Assembly (NCBI GenBank): GCA_036898135.1
Contig: CM072517.1
Span: forward strand, 65,025,269-65,089,268
Origin: Oncomelania hupensis
Lineage: Eukaryota > Mollusca > Gastropoda > Littorinimorpha > Pomatiopsidae
Reading direction: 5' to 3'
Length of the DNA: 64,000 bases
Every line of letters begins with the position of its first letter. Positions within the stretch are counted from its first letter, which is position 1. Under the pieces are notes generated by a model. It saw only the letters and a list, made by a program, of their open reading frames with translations, had not been told where the DNA came from and made no database searches. Positions 32,291 to 44,034 of the stretch are shown in pieces. The translations under genes were made by a program, and so were the position numbers.

Positions 32291-33480
32291 CAGAACAGCC
32301 TCCAAACACACCTAAAACACTACAGGTGAGTAAAACTGGGACAAGGCCAGAACTATTCACCCTTCCCCAGCCCGCACACATACACATTTGGTACAAAATT
32401 GTCCAATGACAAAGTAAGTCCCTGGGGGCTGTTCTGGCACACATAGTGAATCAGTCCCGTTCATGACCTTGATCATTCCTATGTAATCTTCATTCCACGA
32501 TTAACTCCCAGGAGTAAAACTGGTAATAGGGGCAGTTTCGGCACGTTACAGCTGTTTTGGGTCTGCCCCAGTTTTACTCCCCTTTAGTGGTTTGTGCGTT
32601 GCGGGGGTTGGGAGGGAGGAGGGAAGGACTATTTGAGTTTAACACCCCTTCTGCGTTCTTCGATATTTTAAGTGTGTGTTGGGGGAGGGGAGGGCTGTTC
32701 TAGGCCTGTTCCAGGTTAACTCCCCTTCTGTGTTCTATGAGTGTGTTAAGAGTGTGGGCCGTTCTGCACCTGTTTCAGTTAAACTCCCCCTTCTGGTGTT
32801 TTTTTAGTGTGTTGGGTGGGTGGGTGCTATTCTCACAGCGACTCAACCAAAGCTTTTTAGATTTTGAGGTTAGGTCAGCCAGGCTGGCTATAAATAGCTG
32901 CGCCGATACTTCCTTTCACTGGAAGGGAGGGTGCAGGCAAACTATAAATAGCCCACAGAGACTGAGCAAAATGTGGAGGCACTAAACAGTGCTGCTCACA
33001 TTGGAATTGAGCTGGTGTGAATTCTGGACCTGTCCCAGTTTAACTCCCCTGGTGAAGGGCGTAGCGGTTAATAGTTAAGTTGGGTGGGTGGGTGGAGGAT
33101 GCTATTCTGGACCGGTCCCAGTTTAACTCCCCTGGTGAAGGGCGTAGCGGTTAATAGTTAAGTTGGGTGGGTGGGTGGAGGATGCTATTCTGGACCGGTC
33201 CCAGTTTAACTCCCCTGGTGAAGGGCGTAGGGGTTAATAGTTATTTTGGGCTATTCTGGACCTGTCTCAATTTAATTCACCTTTTGTGTATTTATTGGGG
33301 GCTTTAAGTGTGGTTGGGGGCTGACCTGGATCTGTCCCAGTTTAACCCTCCTGTAGTTGAGTTAATAATTATGTTTTTAAAAAAAGGTGAGGGAGAGGGG
33401 GGCTCCCTGTTCTGGACTTGTTCCAGTTTAACTTCCCTTTCGTTTTTTATAAGTGTTCTTGGGGATGTGACGACACGAGT
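32285..33480 (+). repeat. Degenerate repeat cluster (CTGGACCTGTCCCAGTTTAA type)
   Basis: A dozen or more diverged units with the core ttctggacctgtcccagttt plus aactcccct, some inverted (32285-32360). Two adjacent units of 83 bp (33077-33159 and 33160-33242) are virtually identical, showing recent tandem duplication. Isolated units recur at about 35895 and 36565-36600. No gene. Confidence 0.7.
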
Positions 33481-34931
33481 TCTGACGCATGCTAAAATTA
33501 TGCTGTGTCAGGATGTATATAGTGAATATTTTCATATCTCTGAGAGTGCGATGTGCGGAGTTTGAATCAGCATTTTGTATTGCGTATTGTAAGTTAGGAA
33601 TGTAGGTTTTTCACGTGCGATACGCATAGCTCGATGGCTATTAGGGGCTGAGCGGGGCTCTGTGCCTGGAACTGTGGGCTGGGAGCGGCGAAGAGGGTTA
33701 GAGTCAAGCCGATATTCTGCGTGGTCTGACGTGACTGGGTAGATTGTGATTGCCACCATCAGAGGTTTGGTGTAGGGTCCTTCTACAAGGGTTGTGTTTT
33801 GTGTTTGGAACCACCCAAGGTCTTGTTTCGTTAGTAAGGGCAAGAATGTCCAGTATACTGTCAATGATGGGGTAATAAAGTAATTTTGTCACAGTTAGGA
33901 GGAATATCACTGCCACCACTTCTTTGTGTTAGGTGCAGAGTGTGTTCTTAAGGGTGTGTATTCATATTTTAGAGACCGCCCAAGACCTGTGCACTTCGCC
34001 AGTGCCAGGGTGCCCTGGACCAGTAACGAACGAACGAACCATCTACTCTCTACAGACAGTGTTGTGTTGTGTTGTGTTGTGTTGTGGTGTTGTATGTGTC
34101 TGTAACCTCACAGGCCGAGGAACTGAAGGTGAATGGGTGCCCAGTATTCTAGTTCTTTAGTGGCTATACACTGTAAGCATGCGTACGTGAATGAATGACG
34201 AAGGATGAGGGGGATAGGGATATATTTTGATAAATAGCATTTTTAATATGATTTTCTTGATGAAGATGTAAACTGGAATAATGTTGTTGCAGTTGTTGCC
34301 AAAATGAGGTCAAGGGCGATGATGTATTATAGTATGCCAGAGGGGTGATGGAGATGAGAGAGGGGTGATGAAAACGAGGCCAAGGGTGACGATGTAGTAT
34401 ATATTATAATATGTGAGAGAGGGGTGATGAAGATGAGAGAGAGGATGAATCGAGATTGTTGATCAGGAATGGATGAGTGTAGCATTTGTATTTGCATAAA
34501 TAATCATGTTCATAAGAAGTTATATAAATTATAGAAGAATTATCAATTGTTTTAATGCATAAATAAACAGGTCAAGATGGCGGATGGCGGGAGGAGTTAT
34601 TTTCCATGCATTGTTTACATTGTAGACACAGCCTAGTAAGATGGATTATTTTGTTGACCAGATTGAGCCAACTACTACTGTTATTCTTCTTGTACTGTTG
34701 CTGTCTGGTGATTGGCTGTTGTTGCCCCATTCTGGTGACGTTGGTGCCGTGCTGAGACGTTTGCGCGACCATCGCTGTCTGGGCGCTACAAGACCCCTAC
34801 ATGCGGGAAACGGCTATTTGGGTTCTTCGCCAGTCGCAGGAGTACACACCTTCACAGTCATGCATACACACATTACACGCAAATAAAAAATACTACATAT
34901 CCAGTGAATTTTCAAGCAGTGTCTCTTTATT
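33481..34931. other. Unassigned stretch
   Basis: Contains a short TGTTG repeat (about 34059-34085) and a repeated phrase gaggggtgatga at 34340-34440. An 81-codon frame at 34641-34886 lacks family features or splice support. No gene claimed. Confidence 0.35.
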
Positions 34932-35318
34932 GGGGTGGCCTTGTAGCGCAGTGGATAAGTCGCCGGTTTTCTATGCCGAAGGTCGCGGGTTCGATTCCCG
35001 CAAGGGGCGAACGTATGTGACTTAGGTACGAGACTATTGAGGTCACCGAGGGTGTTTCTCCGGGCACTCCGGTTTCCTCCCTCCCTTCAATAATGGTACA
35101 GGACGCAGTCAATATAAAAATTTCAAGAAATAAAAATTCGATGTTCTTTCCGTCTTCCAATAGCGATCTCCCTGCCTTTACACCACCTGTTTGAGTGATT
35201 GATGTGTATTTGGTGTGTGTGAGGGTGGATGAGACAGGTGAGCGTGTATGTTGGTATAGATAGCCGTGCTTTGAGCATGATTGATTTGGGGAAAGGCGCG
35301 TCTATAGCATCCTGTATT
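34932..35318 (+). mobile_element. SINE family S1, copy c (full-length reference copy)
   Basis: The tRNA-like head at 34932-35005 carries an A box (TAGCGCAGTGGATAAG) and a B box (GGGTTCGATTCCC). A body of about 310 bp follows, with a 3' end ggggaaaggcgcgtctatag and catcctgtattattgttatt leading into a long (TTA)n tail. The most complete of four S1 copies. Confidence 0.85.
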
Positions 35319-35319
35319 A

Positions 35320-35407
<88 letters not shown>
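35308..35407 (+). repeat. (TTA)n tail/microsatellite of SINE S1 copy c
   Basis: About 30 TTA units directly continuing the SINE 3' end; likely an expanded retroposition tail. The following 500 bases (35408-35924) show nothing recognisable apart from one CTGGACCTGTCCCA core at about 35902. Confidence 0.85.
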
Positions 35408-35409
<2 letters not shown>

Positions 35410-35924
35410 TTTGTGACAGTTATATCAGTTTTTTAAGTGATTTTCTAGAAATTAGTGTGAAGAGACAATGAACACTTGAAGTAACAATTTCAGACAATTT
35501 AGTCAAGTTCGTATTGAAAACCGTTTTGTTATACAGTGTACAGAGAGTCCGCTAATAATTAAATACATTTTTTCAAGTCTAGGTGACTGTACACTTAAGC
35601 CATCAGTTGTATTACTTCAGCTTTATTTTCATATTGTTATATCTTCTTTGTGTTGGCATCTTGTGTCCAGAGTCAAGGGGTCACGGATTAGACAAGGGAG
35701 GTAATTGTTTGTTAATTGTTGGAGTTGTGGGTCCGGATAAGGGTTGGAGTAGGACTAGCTTTCCCATTCTCCTGTGTGTTTGTGCGTTGAATAAAAGAGT
35801 GCAAATGTTCATCTGGCATTTGTGTTAGTTTTTTTTAGTTTGAGTTGTTCTCCCTTCACTCGCTGTTGAGATGAAGTCACTAATCCCATTCGGGGGACCT
35901 TTCTGGACCTGTCCCATTATAACA

Positions 35925-36385
35925 GAGAGGCACGGTGGTCTAATGGTAGTGCTTTGGCTTGCGGATCTGAAGGTCTTGGGTTCGAGCCCTGTCCAGGCCA
36001 TTGTGTTGTGTCCCTGGGAAAGACACTTTACTCCCGTTTCCTACTCCTTCGGATGAGAGTATAAACCGAGGTCTAGTCTGTGTGCCGCATACATTCCATC
36101 ATAACGGACTTTAAAGATCCTGACGCTCATGTCCTAGACGGGTGAGTGCCGGTAACAAGAACACACCCAGCATGCATTTGGTCCTTCTCCCCCATCCCTG
36201 GCTGGCCAGGATAGTGCTCAGTTGTCCTGGCGTCAGACCATGCGCCCAAAGGCTGCGGGAGGAAGGTGGGGGGAGGGGGGGCGTCTCGGGCGGTTTGAGT
36301 TAGATCCTGTATCGGCCAGCCCCTAGAGTCTGGTCAAGTACGGCGAGATAAGTGCGCTATAAAAATCCTCAATAATAATAAAAAT
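35925..36385 (+). mobile_element. SINE family S2, copy d (full-length reference copy)
   Basis: The tRNA-like head (GGTGGTCTAATGGTAGTGC as A box; GGGTTCGAGCCC as B box) starts at about 35928. The body runs through ggtctagtctgtgtgccgc and ggacctaactcaa-type sequence to a 3' end gtgcgctataaaaatcctc and an AAT-rich tail. Confidence 0.8.
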
Positions 36386-36394
36386 GATTATAAT

Positions 36395-36510
<116 letters not shown>

Positions 36511-36820
36511 ATAACCCCCGGGTTAAGGACTGTAGTTGTTACAAGTTTAGTTTTGTAGTGGCTGCTCTGGACCTGTTCCGGTTTAACTACCATTTAGTGT
36601 TTTATAAATATGTTTGCATAGGGGCTGTTCTGGACATGTCCTGTATTGACTCTCCTCTTTCTAACCTATAAGCTATAACCATCGCTAACCAGATGGAGGG
36701 GGTGGGAGGGAGAGAGAGAAGGGGGCCAGTCCGGGCGGGATTTTGTTAAAACTTCATAGGAGCATTGTACCAGAGACGTTAAAAGGAATTATGCACAACA
36801 ATGCTGCTCGGAATGTAGAC

Positions 36821-36821
<1 letters not shown>

Positions 36822-36891
<70 letters not shown>
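36822..36891 (+). repeat. (CT)n microsatellite
   Basis: About 35 CT units. Flanks 36610-36820 and 36892-37104 hold nothing recognised. Confidence 0.9.
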
Positions 36892-36893
<2 letters not shown>

Positions 36894-37104
36894 ATTTGTA
36901 AGTGACCTGTTTTACTGTGTACTCAATTGCTAATCTTTGGTGGAACTGATCACTCCAACTCAAGAATATAGTGAGTTTTATTTTTGCATATCAGGGGTTT
37001 TGTGCAGTGACTTTGATTTAAAAAAAATGTTGTTTTTAAAAAAAATGTTTATTCAGATCATCTAGAATGATTTCATCTTGACTTCTTTTACAACTTAATG
37101 TCAT

Positions 37105-38090
37105 GATCCTATCCTATCCAGTCCCGTAACCCTGGGGCACCTCAGATGATCGTTTAACCAGCATACTCCATCTTTCTCTGTCCTCAGCAGCCCTGATGGC
37201 TTCGCTCAGTGTCAAACCAGTCCATTCTCGAATGTTGTCCTCCCACCTCTTTTTCGGTCTCCCTCTTCTTCTACCTCCTTGCACTGTGCCTTGCAGAATA
37301 GTCTTTGCAAGGCCTGATGATCTGTTGACGTGGCCATACCATCGGAGTTTCCGTTTTTTCACCTCTGTGAGCAGGCAATCGTGTCGTCCAATGGCTTCTG
37401 TGATGGTCTGTCGGACTTCGTCTTTGGTGATGTGTTGGGTATAGGAAATGCCCAGAAGTCTTCTGTAGCACCTCATCTCCATGCTTTGTATTCTTCGTTG
37501 GAGATCTGCTGTGAGGGTGCATGCCTCGCAAGCATACAGGAAGATGGAGATGACAAGGGAGCGCATCAGTCTTACTTTGGAGTGTAGACTGATGGTCCTG
37601 TCTTTCCAAATGGGCTTCAACCTTGTCAGAGCAGCAGTTGTTTGTACGATCCTGGAGAGGACTTCCTGTCGGGACCCATTGTCTGATACAATGGCTTCTA
37701 AATATTTGAAGCTATGCACTGTGTTGAGGGATAGGCCTTGGACTTTGATGTCCGTGTTGATGCCATTGGTGTTGTTGGTCATCATTTTGGTCTTCTCTGC
37801 CCTTATTTCCATTCCATAAGCTCTGGAGGTGGTGTCAAGCCTCTGTACCAGCTGTTCAAGTTCTTGTTCCTTTTCAGCCAATCCATCAATGTCATCCGCA
37901 AAACGAAGATTGGAGATTGCTCTACCCCCTATGCTGACTGTGCCTTCATGATCTGCAAGAGCATCTGACATAATGCGCTCTAGGAAAATGTTGAAGAGTG
38001 ATGGAGAGAGTAGGCATCCTTGACGCACACTGATTGTTGTTCTGAACCAGTTCCCGATGGCGCTGTTGTGGAGGACTGCACTGGTAGCCT
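37105..38090 (-). mobile_element. LINE family A, copy C (5'-truncated, best preserved)
   Basis: Minus strand, from a 5' truncation at about 38090 (within RT) to the 3' end with GGATA units (plus-strand gatcctatcctatcc at 37106-37120). It lies head-to-head with copy F, which starts about 115 bp away. Both have their own 3' ends, so this is two insertions, not one inverted element. Confidence 0.9.
37114..38028 (-). pseudogene. Reverse transcriptase C-terminal half (LINE family A)
   Basis: 304 codons open without interruption. Motifs in order: RQGCLLSPSLFNIFLERIMS (RT domain 4), LRFADDIDGL (catalytic DD), YGMEIRAEKTKMM, SFKYLEAIVSDNGS, LYACEACTLT, MRCYRRLLGISYTQ, KKRKLRWYGHVNRSSG and GRRRGRPKKRWEDNIREWTG. 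The endonuclease and the N-terminal RT motifs are missing, so it cannot act alone. The open frame indicates a younger copy than A, B or E. Useful as the reference for the family. Confidence 0.85.
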
Positions 38091-38359
38091 AATGCCATTA
38101 TATGTCCCCTATTTTTGATTAGCAGGAGGAAAATTAGGAGATTCCAGTTTGATTTGGAGGATTTTGTTTGAAGGTATTGTTTATATTTAGATGTGATAGT
38201 TCAGATCAAGCATCAACATTGGCAGGTTACGCACGTTTCCAGGAGCAGACATCGGAAGTTACCACGATCTCGTGATGATCTCTTTCCGGCTCCACTTGAA
38301 GAGAGTAAACACAGCAAAGTGCACTAGACTGAAGTTCGACCTGGACAAACTGCAAGACC

Positions 38360-38849
38360 AGTGATGTTGCTAGAAATTTTCAGCATAGGCCATTTGGCCG
38401 ATTCAGTCACAAACCTTTAGGACATTTTGAAAATCTTTCGGCCATCATTTTGACTTCTGTCCAACGCCAAACGGGAGGCCACTGATAAGTTTCGGTTTCT
38501 TTTTCGGCGGCATTTCGAAAACGAAAAGTGTTATTGCCGGAAGCACGCCGTTCGCAACAAGGGGAGTTACTCTAACTCTCTCTGCTTGTGCATGTGTCGT
38601 CTGCTTGGCGCTTCCGATACGCGATATTCGACAATAACTCATAACACCTTTATTTATCCGATAGGGAATTAATATGGCCAGAAGCAATAACAACGAAACA
38701 GACATGAGACAAGCAAACAAAAAACTGACAAAGGGTGGCCGATTGAGGCGTAAATCCTTAGGACAGCGGGCCGATCAGAACATGACTCTTTCGGACATTT
38801 TGGAATTTTATCGGTGAATGGCCGATTTGCCGACGAAAACGACATCACT
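38360..38849. mobile_element. 490-bp TIR element (MITE-like) inserted in LINE-A copy F
   Basis: Terminal inverted repeats AGTGATGT/ACATCACT with further inverted similarity inside (ggccatttggccgatt near the left, aatggccgatttgcc near the right). The 8-bp target duplication GCAAGACC (38352-38359 and 38850-38857) equals the uninterrupted sequence of copy A. 8-bp duplications fit hAT-type mobilisation. Noncoding. Confidence 0.75.
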
Positions 38850-39304
38850 GCAAGACCCGGAGGTGGCAGACATATTTCAAGCCACAATGGAGGGAAATTT
38901 GCACCACTGCTCATTTTGGGAGCTAGTGAAGTAGATGTCAACACCATGGCCACCACCATCAACTCAGCTGTGACAGATGCCGCCACTGAGATCTTTGGCA
39001 AGCACCGGCCAAAGAAGAAGCCGTGGATCACACCTGAACTTTTGGACCTGTGTGATAAAGGAAGAGAGATGAAAAAGAAAAAGAACACCTCACAGGGAGC
39101 TGATGCCTACCGAAAAATCAACAATGACATCCGAAAAGGCATGCGCACAGCAAAGGAGAATTGGATAGAAGATAAATGCCAGGAAATAGAGAACAGTCTG
39201 AACAAGAACAACAGCAAGAAGGCCTACCAAACTGTGAAGCGGTTGACAAGTGTTAAACAGCCCAAGGTCTCCACGATCCAAAGCAAATCTGGCATATGCC
39301 TTAA

Positions 39305-39943
39305 TGTTACACTCGTTTGATGTTAGTGTTTTTCTATCAGTAGTTGATTCAGCCCCAATGCTGAAGTACTGATGAGTGTAGCCCAGATTCGTTTATCCAC
39401 GCAACCCGTTCAAACAGCCACAAGGCACGGAGTCGTATAAAGTTTTCAAACTTTATTCAGCGTTCATCAACAACAGCATATAATCGCCTTTTCACTCTCT
39501 ACTTTTACTTTCCAAATCACTATCAACAGCACACCTTTGAAACAGTGCGGCAAAATATATATACAGTCTCTCTAAACTCCAGAAAGAGCGAGAAAACCCC
39601 CCCCCCCCAACGTGACACACCTCAACCAATCAGAATTAATTTCATCATCACTGTTTTACGTCATACAACCTTTCTTTCTGTCAAAAGAATGTTCTCAAAT
39701 ATCCAGAAACTTCGATCGATAGTAAACAAGCAGATCTAGAGAATTCTCCAATAATATCGACTAACGAAAATTATCAACGTTATACAAAGCTTCTTCTAAC
39801 AACAATGCAAACTCAAATCAAAGGTAAATAAACTCTATTATTGCATGCTTTTGCAAAATAAAACGAACAGATCTATCGCGCGCGCTTCACACATAATATC
39901 GTGCACATTTCACACGCACCATCATGGGCGTTTCAACGTAACA
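39305..39943 (+). mobile_element. Solo LTR inserted in LINE-A copy F
   Basis: 639 bp beginning TGTTAC and ending GTAACA (TG...CA with 6-bp inverted ends), flanked by 5-bp duplications CTTAA (39300-39304 and 39944-39948). It contains AATAAA signals near the 3' end. The surrounding LINE sequence resumes exactly after it. Unrelated to the 16300 LTRs. Orientation inferred from the AATAAA signals. Confidence 0.75.
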
Positions 39944-40539
39944 CTTAAAGAGGAACAAGAAGTTTGGGATAGATGAACAGAGTACTGCTCTGACCTTTAC
40001 AACCACACCCCAAACGGAGATCCATCAGTTCTAGCATGTCCAAAGAACAGAGGTGCTACAGAAGACTTCGGGGCATTTCCTACACCCAACACATCACCAA
40101 CGACGAAGTCCGACGGACCATCACACAAGCCATCGGACAACACGATGACCTGGTCACAATGGTGAAGAAACGGAAACTCCGATGGTATGGCCACGTCACC
40201 GATCTGATGAACTATCAGTCCTTTGCAAAGACCATACTGCAAGGCACAGTGGAAGGAGGTAGAAGAAGAGGGAGACAGAAAAAAGAGGTGGGAGGACAAC
40301 ATTCGTGAATGGGCTGGCTTGACATTGAGCGAAGCCATCATGGTTGCTGAGGACAGAGAAAGATAGAGTATGCTGGTTAAACGATCATCTGTGGTGCCCC
40401 AACGACCTCAGAGTTGCGGAATAGGATAGGATAGGTGATAGCTCAGTCTGATTTTCGAAATACGTTTCTGTTTGTACGCGTCGCTAGTAGTAAGGAGATT
40501 GTGTGCATACAATTTGAACTTCCTGTATACAACACTCAA

Positions 40540-40770
40540 CAAAATCACTTCAGCCGTTTTGGAGATGTTTAGCAAAACAAAATGACCGCAGTGACCTTAA
40601 CCTTTGCGGTAGAGCAAAATGTTGGCTCAGGGAGAGGATAGAGGGGAAGGGGGGCAGGCCTCTAACCTAGGTAATGTCCATACAAAATTTGGTCAAAATC
40701 AGTTTAGTGGTTCTTAAGATATGGCGTCCGACCGACCGACAGATGGACGGAGAGACCGATATTTTGGCTC
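40540..40770 (+). repeat. Fragment related to dispersed repeat family R
   Basis: Shares the phrase set 'gagatgtttagc..', 'acctaggtaatgtccata' and a final block of accgaccgacagatggacgg with other R copies (the reverse form of part of it is at 50650-50780). Confidence 0.5.
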
Positions 40771-40858
40771 GTTCTGATTTCCGACTATTTCAAAGTATTT
40801 CCAGATAAGTTGGGAAATACAAAGTGTACTGAAGGCGAAATGGGGGAAGTCAACTTAC

Positions 40859-40982
40859 TGATATGTTTCATTATACTGGCTATTGATGGCCCTCAGGCTC
40901 TTGTCCTTTGGTACTTTAAACAATACGTCGCGTAGGAAATCAGATACTAGTTCTAAGGTGCAGTCTTCCCACATGCTCGTTC
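40859..40982 (-). CDS. Dermatopontin-like protein, exon 3
   Basis: Minus strand, acceptor ctctgttttcag and donor ATATCA|gtaagt. Taking one base from exon 2, it reads GTSMWEDCTLELVSDFLRDV, then LFKVPKDKSLRAINSQYNET, and leaves two bases. The pattern Cys, then 'F.VP....L..I.S.YN' repeats the dermatopontin module seen in exon 2. About 25 residues including the last Cys pair should lie on one more exon, which I could not find below 40859. This exon was not visible as a long open frame and was found from splice signals and frame. Confidence 0.6.
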
Positions 40983-41532
40983 CTGAAAACAGAGTTACAG
41001 ACCAATCACGATGTGTGTGTTTGAAGATTCAAAAATACTTTATTATCTCAAACAGAGAAATTGGGTGATGCTTTGCTGACAGTAAAAGTACTACAATACA
41101 TTTTAGCAAGCGTATAGGAAAAGGCAGTTACAAACATCCTATTCATTAAAAAAAATGAATATACTACAACGAAACCAGAGACAATAATAAAATAAAATAA
41201 AATGCACAAATCAATTTCCTATCCGCGCGCGCACCACCCCTCCCCCTCCTTCCCCACACACACACACAAACACACCGAAGATCTGTCTGCAAGGAAGAAG
41301 AGAAATTTCGCAAGTGAAGTTAAACTATAGCTTATTTGTGGCAGTGGAGGCAAGTTTCCCTTCTATTGGACATTCTTTTGCTACCAAAATGACTTAGTTG
41401 CTACATGTATAGACCGGGCTACAATGTTAAACCTTATTAATTTGCTAGGTTGGAAAACCGCTTAACAGCAGTTCCTTCTTGTTCCCTTTCGATAATGATT
41501 TGAATACGTTTGAATGACTGCCATCTTGACGG
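40983..41532. other. Intron 2 of the dermatopontin-like gene, right part
   Basis: AT-rich with a short (CA) run near 41255. No element or gene recognised before the TIR element at 41533. Confidence 0.4.
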
Positions 41533-42354
41533 CATACCTGTCAAGTGCTACGGATTTTTGCGTAGCGCTACGCATTTTAAACATTTTCCCATTGCTACGG
41601 CGTATCACAAAGCTGCTACGCAATTTTTCAAAAGTGACGATAATATTTTTTAACCTAAGGGGGTTTTTGCGCGAAAGTAGTCTGTTCCGGTCGAGTCCGG
41701 TTTAAAGACACTTAGTAAAAGCACCGCACTTCCGCAACACGTGTTCGTTCAGAACTTCAGTCTACGATCAGTCTTTGTGAGGGAGAGACAGGCGGACAGC
41801 GGACTGCAAAGAGCCGAATCAGGACCACAAAATCAAGACCATAACTTCGCTGAAAGAGAACTCACCCCTGATCCGCATAAAATATCTGCAAAAACAACCG
41901 GGTTTTATTTACTTGTTTCATGTCATTAACATTATTCATTTTTCTTTGATTACTTTCATATTATATCAGCTGCCATGTAGTTATATTTTTATTAAATTAA
42001 TTGGTATAAGCTTTTGTGCAATGCTAATAGTTCTTTTCTTGGCATTGTAAACCATGTTTTGTGAATAAGCAAATTTGTTTGGGGGAAAAAAATCATCTGC
42101 TTTTTCTGTGTTAGTGATTGTCTCCCTTGTTTTTGTTTTTTTTAAATGATTGCCTAGCTTATTTTCTGTCTGTATGTTTTATTTATTAATTTTTTTTTTT
42201 TGCATTTTCACTTTTATTTTGAAAAACGTACATGAAAGTTTCCAGTTTTGTTGCGAATCGCGTGATTCACATTAGTGCTACACCAAACCTCCATTTGCTA
42301 TGGTTTTTCTGTTAAATTGCTACACCACAACCCGAAAACCCCTTGACAGGTATG
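41533..42354. mobile_element. 822-bp TIR element
   Basis: Perfect 13-bp inverted ends CATACCTGTCAAG/CTTGACAGGTATG, flanked by TGACGG on both sides (41527-41532 and 42355-42360), a 6-bp target duplication. Interior AT-rich with several 'gctac' motifs and no transposase frame. Superfamily undetermined. Confidence 0.75.
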
Positions 42355-42970
42355 TGACGGTGTCATCAGTAAGAAAGGGTAGGCATATGACGTCATACAT
42401 GTACAATGAGTCATTGTCCAGAGAATCTAGTGTGACCTAGTGCCTTCACCTTCTTAAAATCATTTTCATTCCGAGAAGCATCGTTCTGGGTCCTTTCTCT
42501 AAGCTCTATAGCATCGCTATGGTATTGGTTTTGTAAAGAGATCAATATTATTTACAATTATCGGAGAGCTATCCCAGCAATAAAGTGCATTAATAAACCT
42601 TTTGCAAAATTATATTATTTAGTGTTTTAACACCATAAATGTCCTCGGATACTATACTACTCAAAATAATTGAAGGGCCACTCTCATATTTCATTTAGTT
42701 TAATTATTTTTTGCTGCTATCAATAATATCGCTTATATTGCTTATTTCAAAACTTATCCTGTACAGTAACATTCAAGACAATCTTAGTCTGACAAGTAAT
42801 CACATGTGTGAGTTTTGAACTTTTGGCACTGAGTTGAAAAACAAACCCAATTTTTACAAAAAAATGACCCTAATTTACTGTTGTCTTCCTAATAAAGCAA
42901 ACTTTTCAACATGCACGCGAAAGGTTTGCATTTTCTGAGTTCAGTTCAACAATCGGCGCCTTTTTTTGGG

Positions 42971-42977
42971 TATAAAT
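42971..42977 (+). promoter_or_regulatory. TATA-like element of the Tc1 transposase
   Basis: TATAAAT lies 34 bases upstream of the transposase ATG at 43005, a position suited to a short-leader promoter. Confidence 0.4.
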
Positions 42978-43004
42978 GGCAGCGCTTTTGCTGCTTTTCT
43001 AACC

Positions 43005-44034
43005 ATGCCCCCAAGGCGACGATTGACTGATGCGGATAGAGGCAGAGCTATTGCATGGCTTCAGGAAGGGGTAGGGGTGAAAGAAGTTGGCAGGCGGCTG
43101 GGAGTGTCCCACTCCGTTGTCCAAAGGCTGCGGGAGCGCTTTAACAACACTGAGAGCGTCCAAGAACCAAGAAGGTCCGGACGCCCCCGCGTTACCACTG
43201 CAAGACAAGACCATTTCATCACCCTGTCAGCTCTGAGGATGAGGTCCGCTACAGCAAACACCATCAGAAGACAGCTTCACGCAGCCAGCAATGTTAACGT
43301 CAGCGACCAGACAATTCGCAACCGTCTACACGAGGCAAACCTGCGATCAAGACGACCAGCAGTACGGCCTTTGCTCACCCCAGCTCACCGTGCAGCGCGT
43401 TTGGACTGGGCTCGGCGTCATTTGGTGTGAACTAGGCAACATTGGTCAAAGGTGCTCTTTACAGACGAGTCTCGGTTCTCCTTGTCTTTCAACGACCGTC
43501 GAGTGAATGTTTGGAGGCGTCCACGGGAGCGTTTTGCTGATGCGACGGTGCGCGAGCGTGACCGCTTTGGTGGTGGATCTGTCATGATGTGGGGTGGCTT
43601 CGCATTAAACTTCAGAACACCCCTCCTCCAAAGTCATGACAACTTAAACGGTATTGGCTACAGGGATGACGTCCTACAACCTAGGGTTCTCCCAGCTCTG
43701 CGGGCCATTGGGGAAGGTGCCATACTACAGGACGATAATGCCAGACCCCAACGAGCGCGTATCGTCAATGACTTCCTGCAGCAACAGCACGTCATAAAGA
43801 TGGATTGGCCGGCTCGATCACTCGATTTGAACCCCCATAGAACATATGTGGGATGTCTTGGGTCGACAGACACGGGCAAACCTCCCTCCAGGAGCTAACC
43901 TTCAAGTTCTGGCCCAAGTTCTCCAGCAAGAGTGGTTGGCCATCTCAGGAAACGTCCTCCATAACCTGATACGGTCCATGAGACAACGATGCCAAGACTG
44001 CATTGATGCAAACGGTGGCCACACCCGATACTGA
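43005..44034 (+). pseudogene. Tc1/mariner-family transposase, disrupted
   Basis: The start at 43005 (MPPRRRLTDADRGRAIAWL) opens into an N-terminal helix-turn-helix pair (VKEVGRRLGVSHSVVQRL; SDQTIRNRLHEANL) and a catalytic domain with TDESRF, the DDNARPQ motif and, in another frame, IEHMWDVLGR, giving the D,D,E triad. An in-frame TGA at 43428-43430 and a frameshift near 43835 break the coding sequence; otherwise length (about 345 codons) is normal. It would cut and paste the flanking element at TA sites, but this copy cannot make intact enzyme. Confidence 0.9.

Larger units (their letters stand above)
38203..40440 (+). mobile_element. LINE family A, copy F (interrupted by two insertions and a deletion)
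   Basis: LINE segments are 38203-38359, 38850-39304 and 39944-40440. They cover the endonuclease end (GADIGS region), the linker (PEVADIFQ; KKKPWITPELLDLCDKG; KAYQTVKRLTSVKQPK) and the C-terminus (RCYRRLRGISYTQ; KKRKLRWYGHVT), ending in GGATA units at 40421-40437. A TIR element and a solo LTR interrupt it. Between EEQEV.. and RCYRR about 1.2 kb of RT is deleted at about 40050 compared with copy A. Confidence 0.85.

Noticed and set aside
34641..34886. 81-codon plus-strand frame starting MDYFVDQIEP as a membrane or signal-peptide protein
   Set aside because: Hydrophobic stretch only, no downstream exon or conserved motif; cannot be supported.
34932..35005. Possible tRNA genes (also at 2537-2610, 16112-16200, 25536-25618, 29405-29478, 35928-36000, 49880-49952)
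   Set aside because: A and B boxes are present but acceptor stems do not pair and most recur with SINE bodies; read as SINE heads.
39301..39948. piggyBac-type insertion with TTAA duplication
   Set aside because: TTAA is present on both sides, but TG...CA ends with 6-bp inverted termini and the longer CTTAA duplication fit a solo LTR better.
37105..40440. Single LINE-A copy inverted by twin priming (copies C and F head to head)
   Set aside because: Both pieces have their own 3' GGATA ends, so they are separate insertions.
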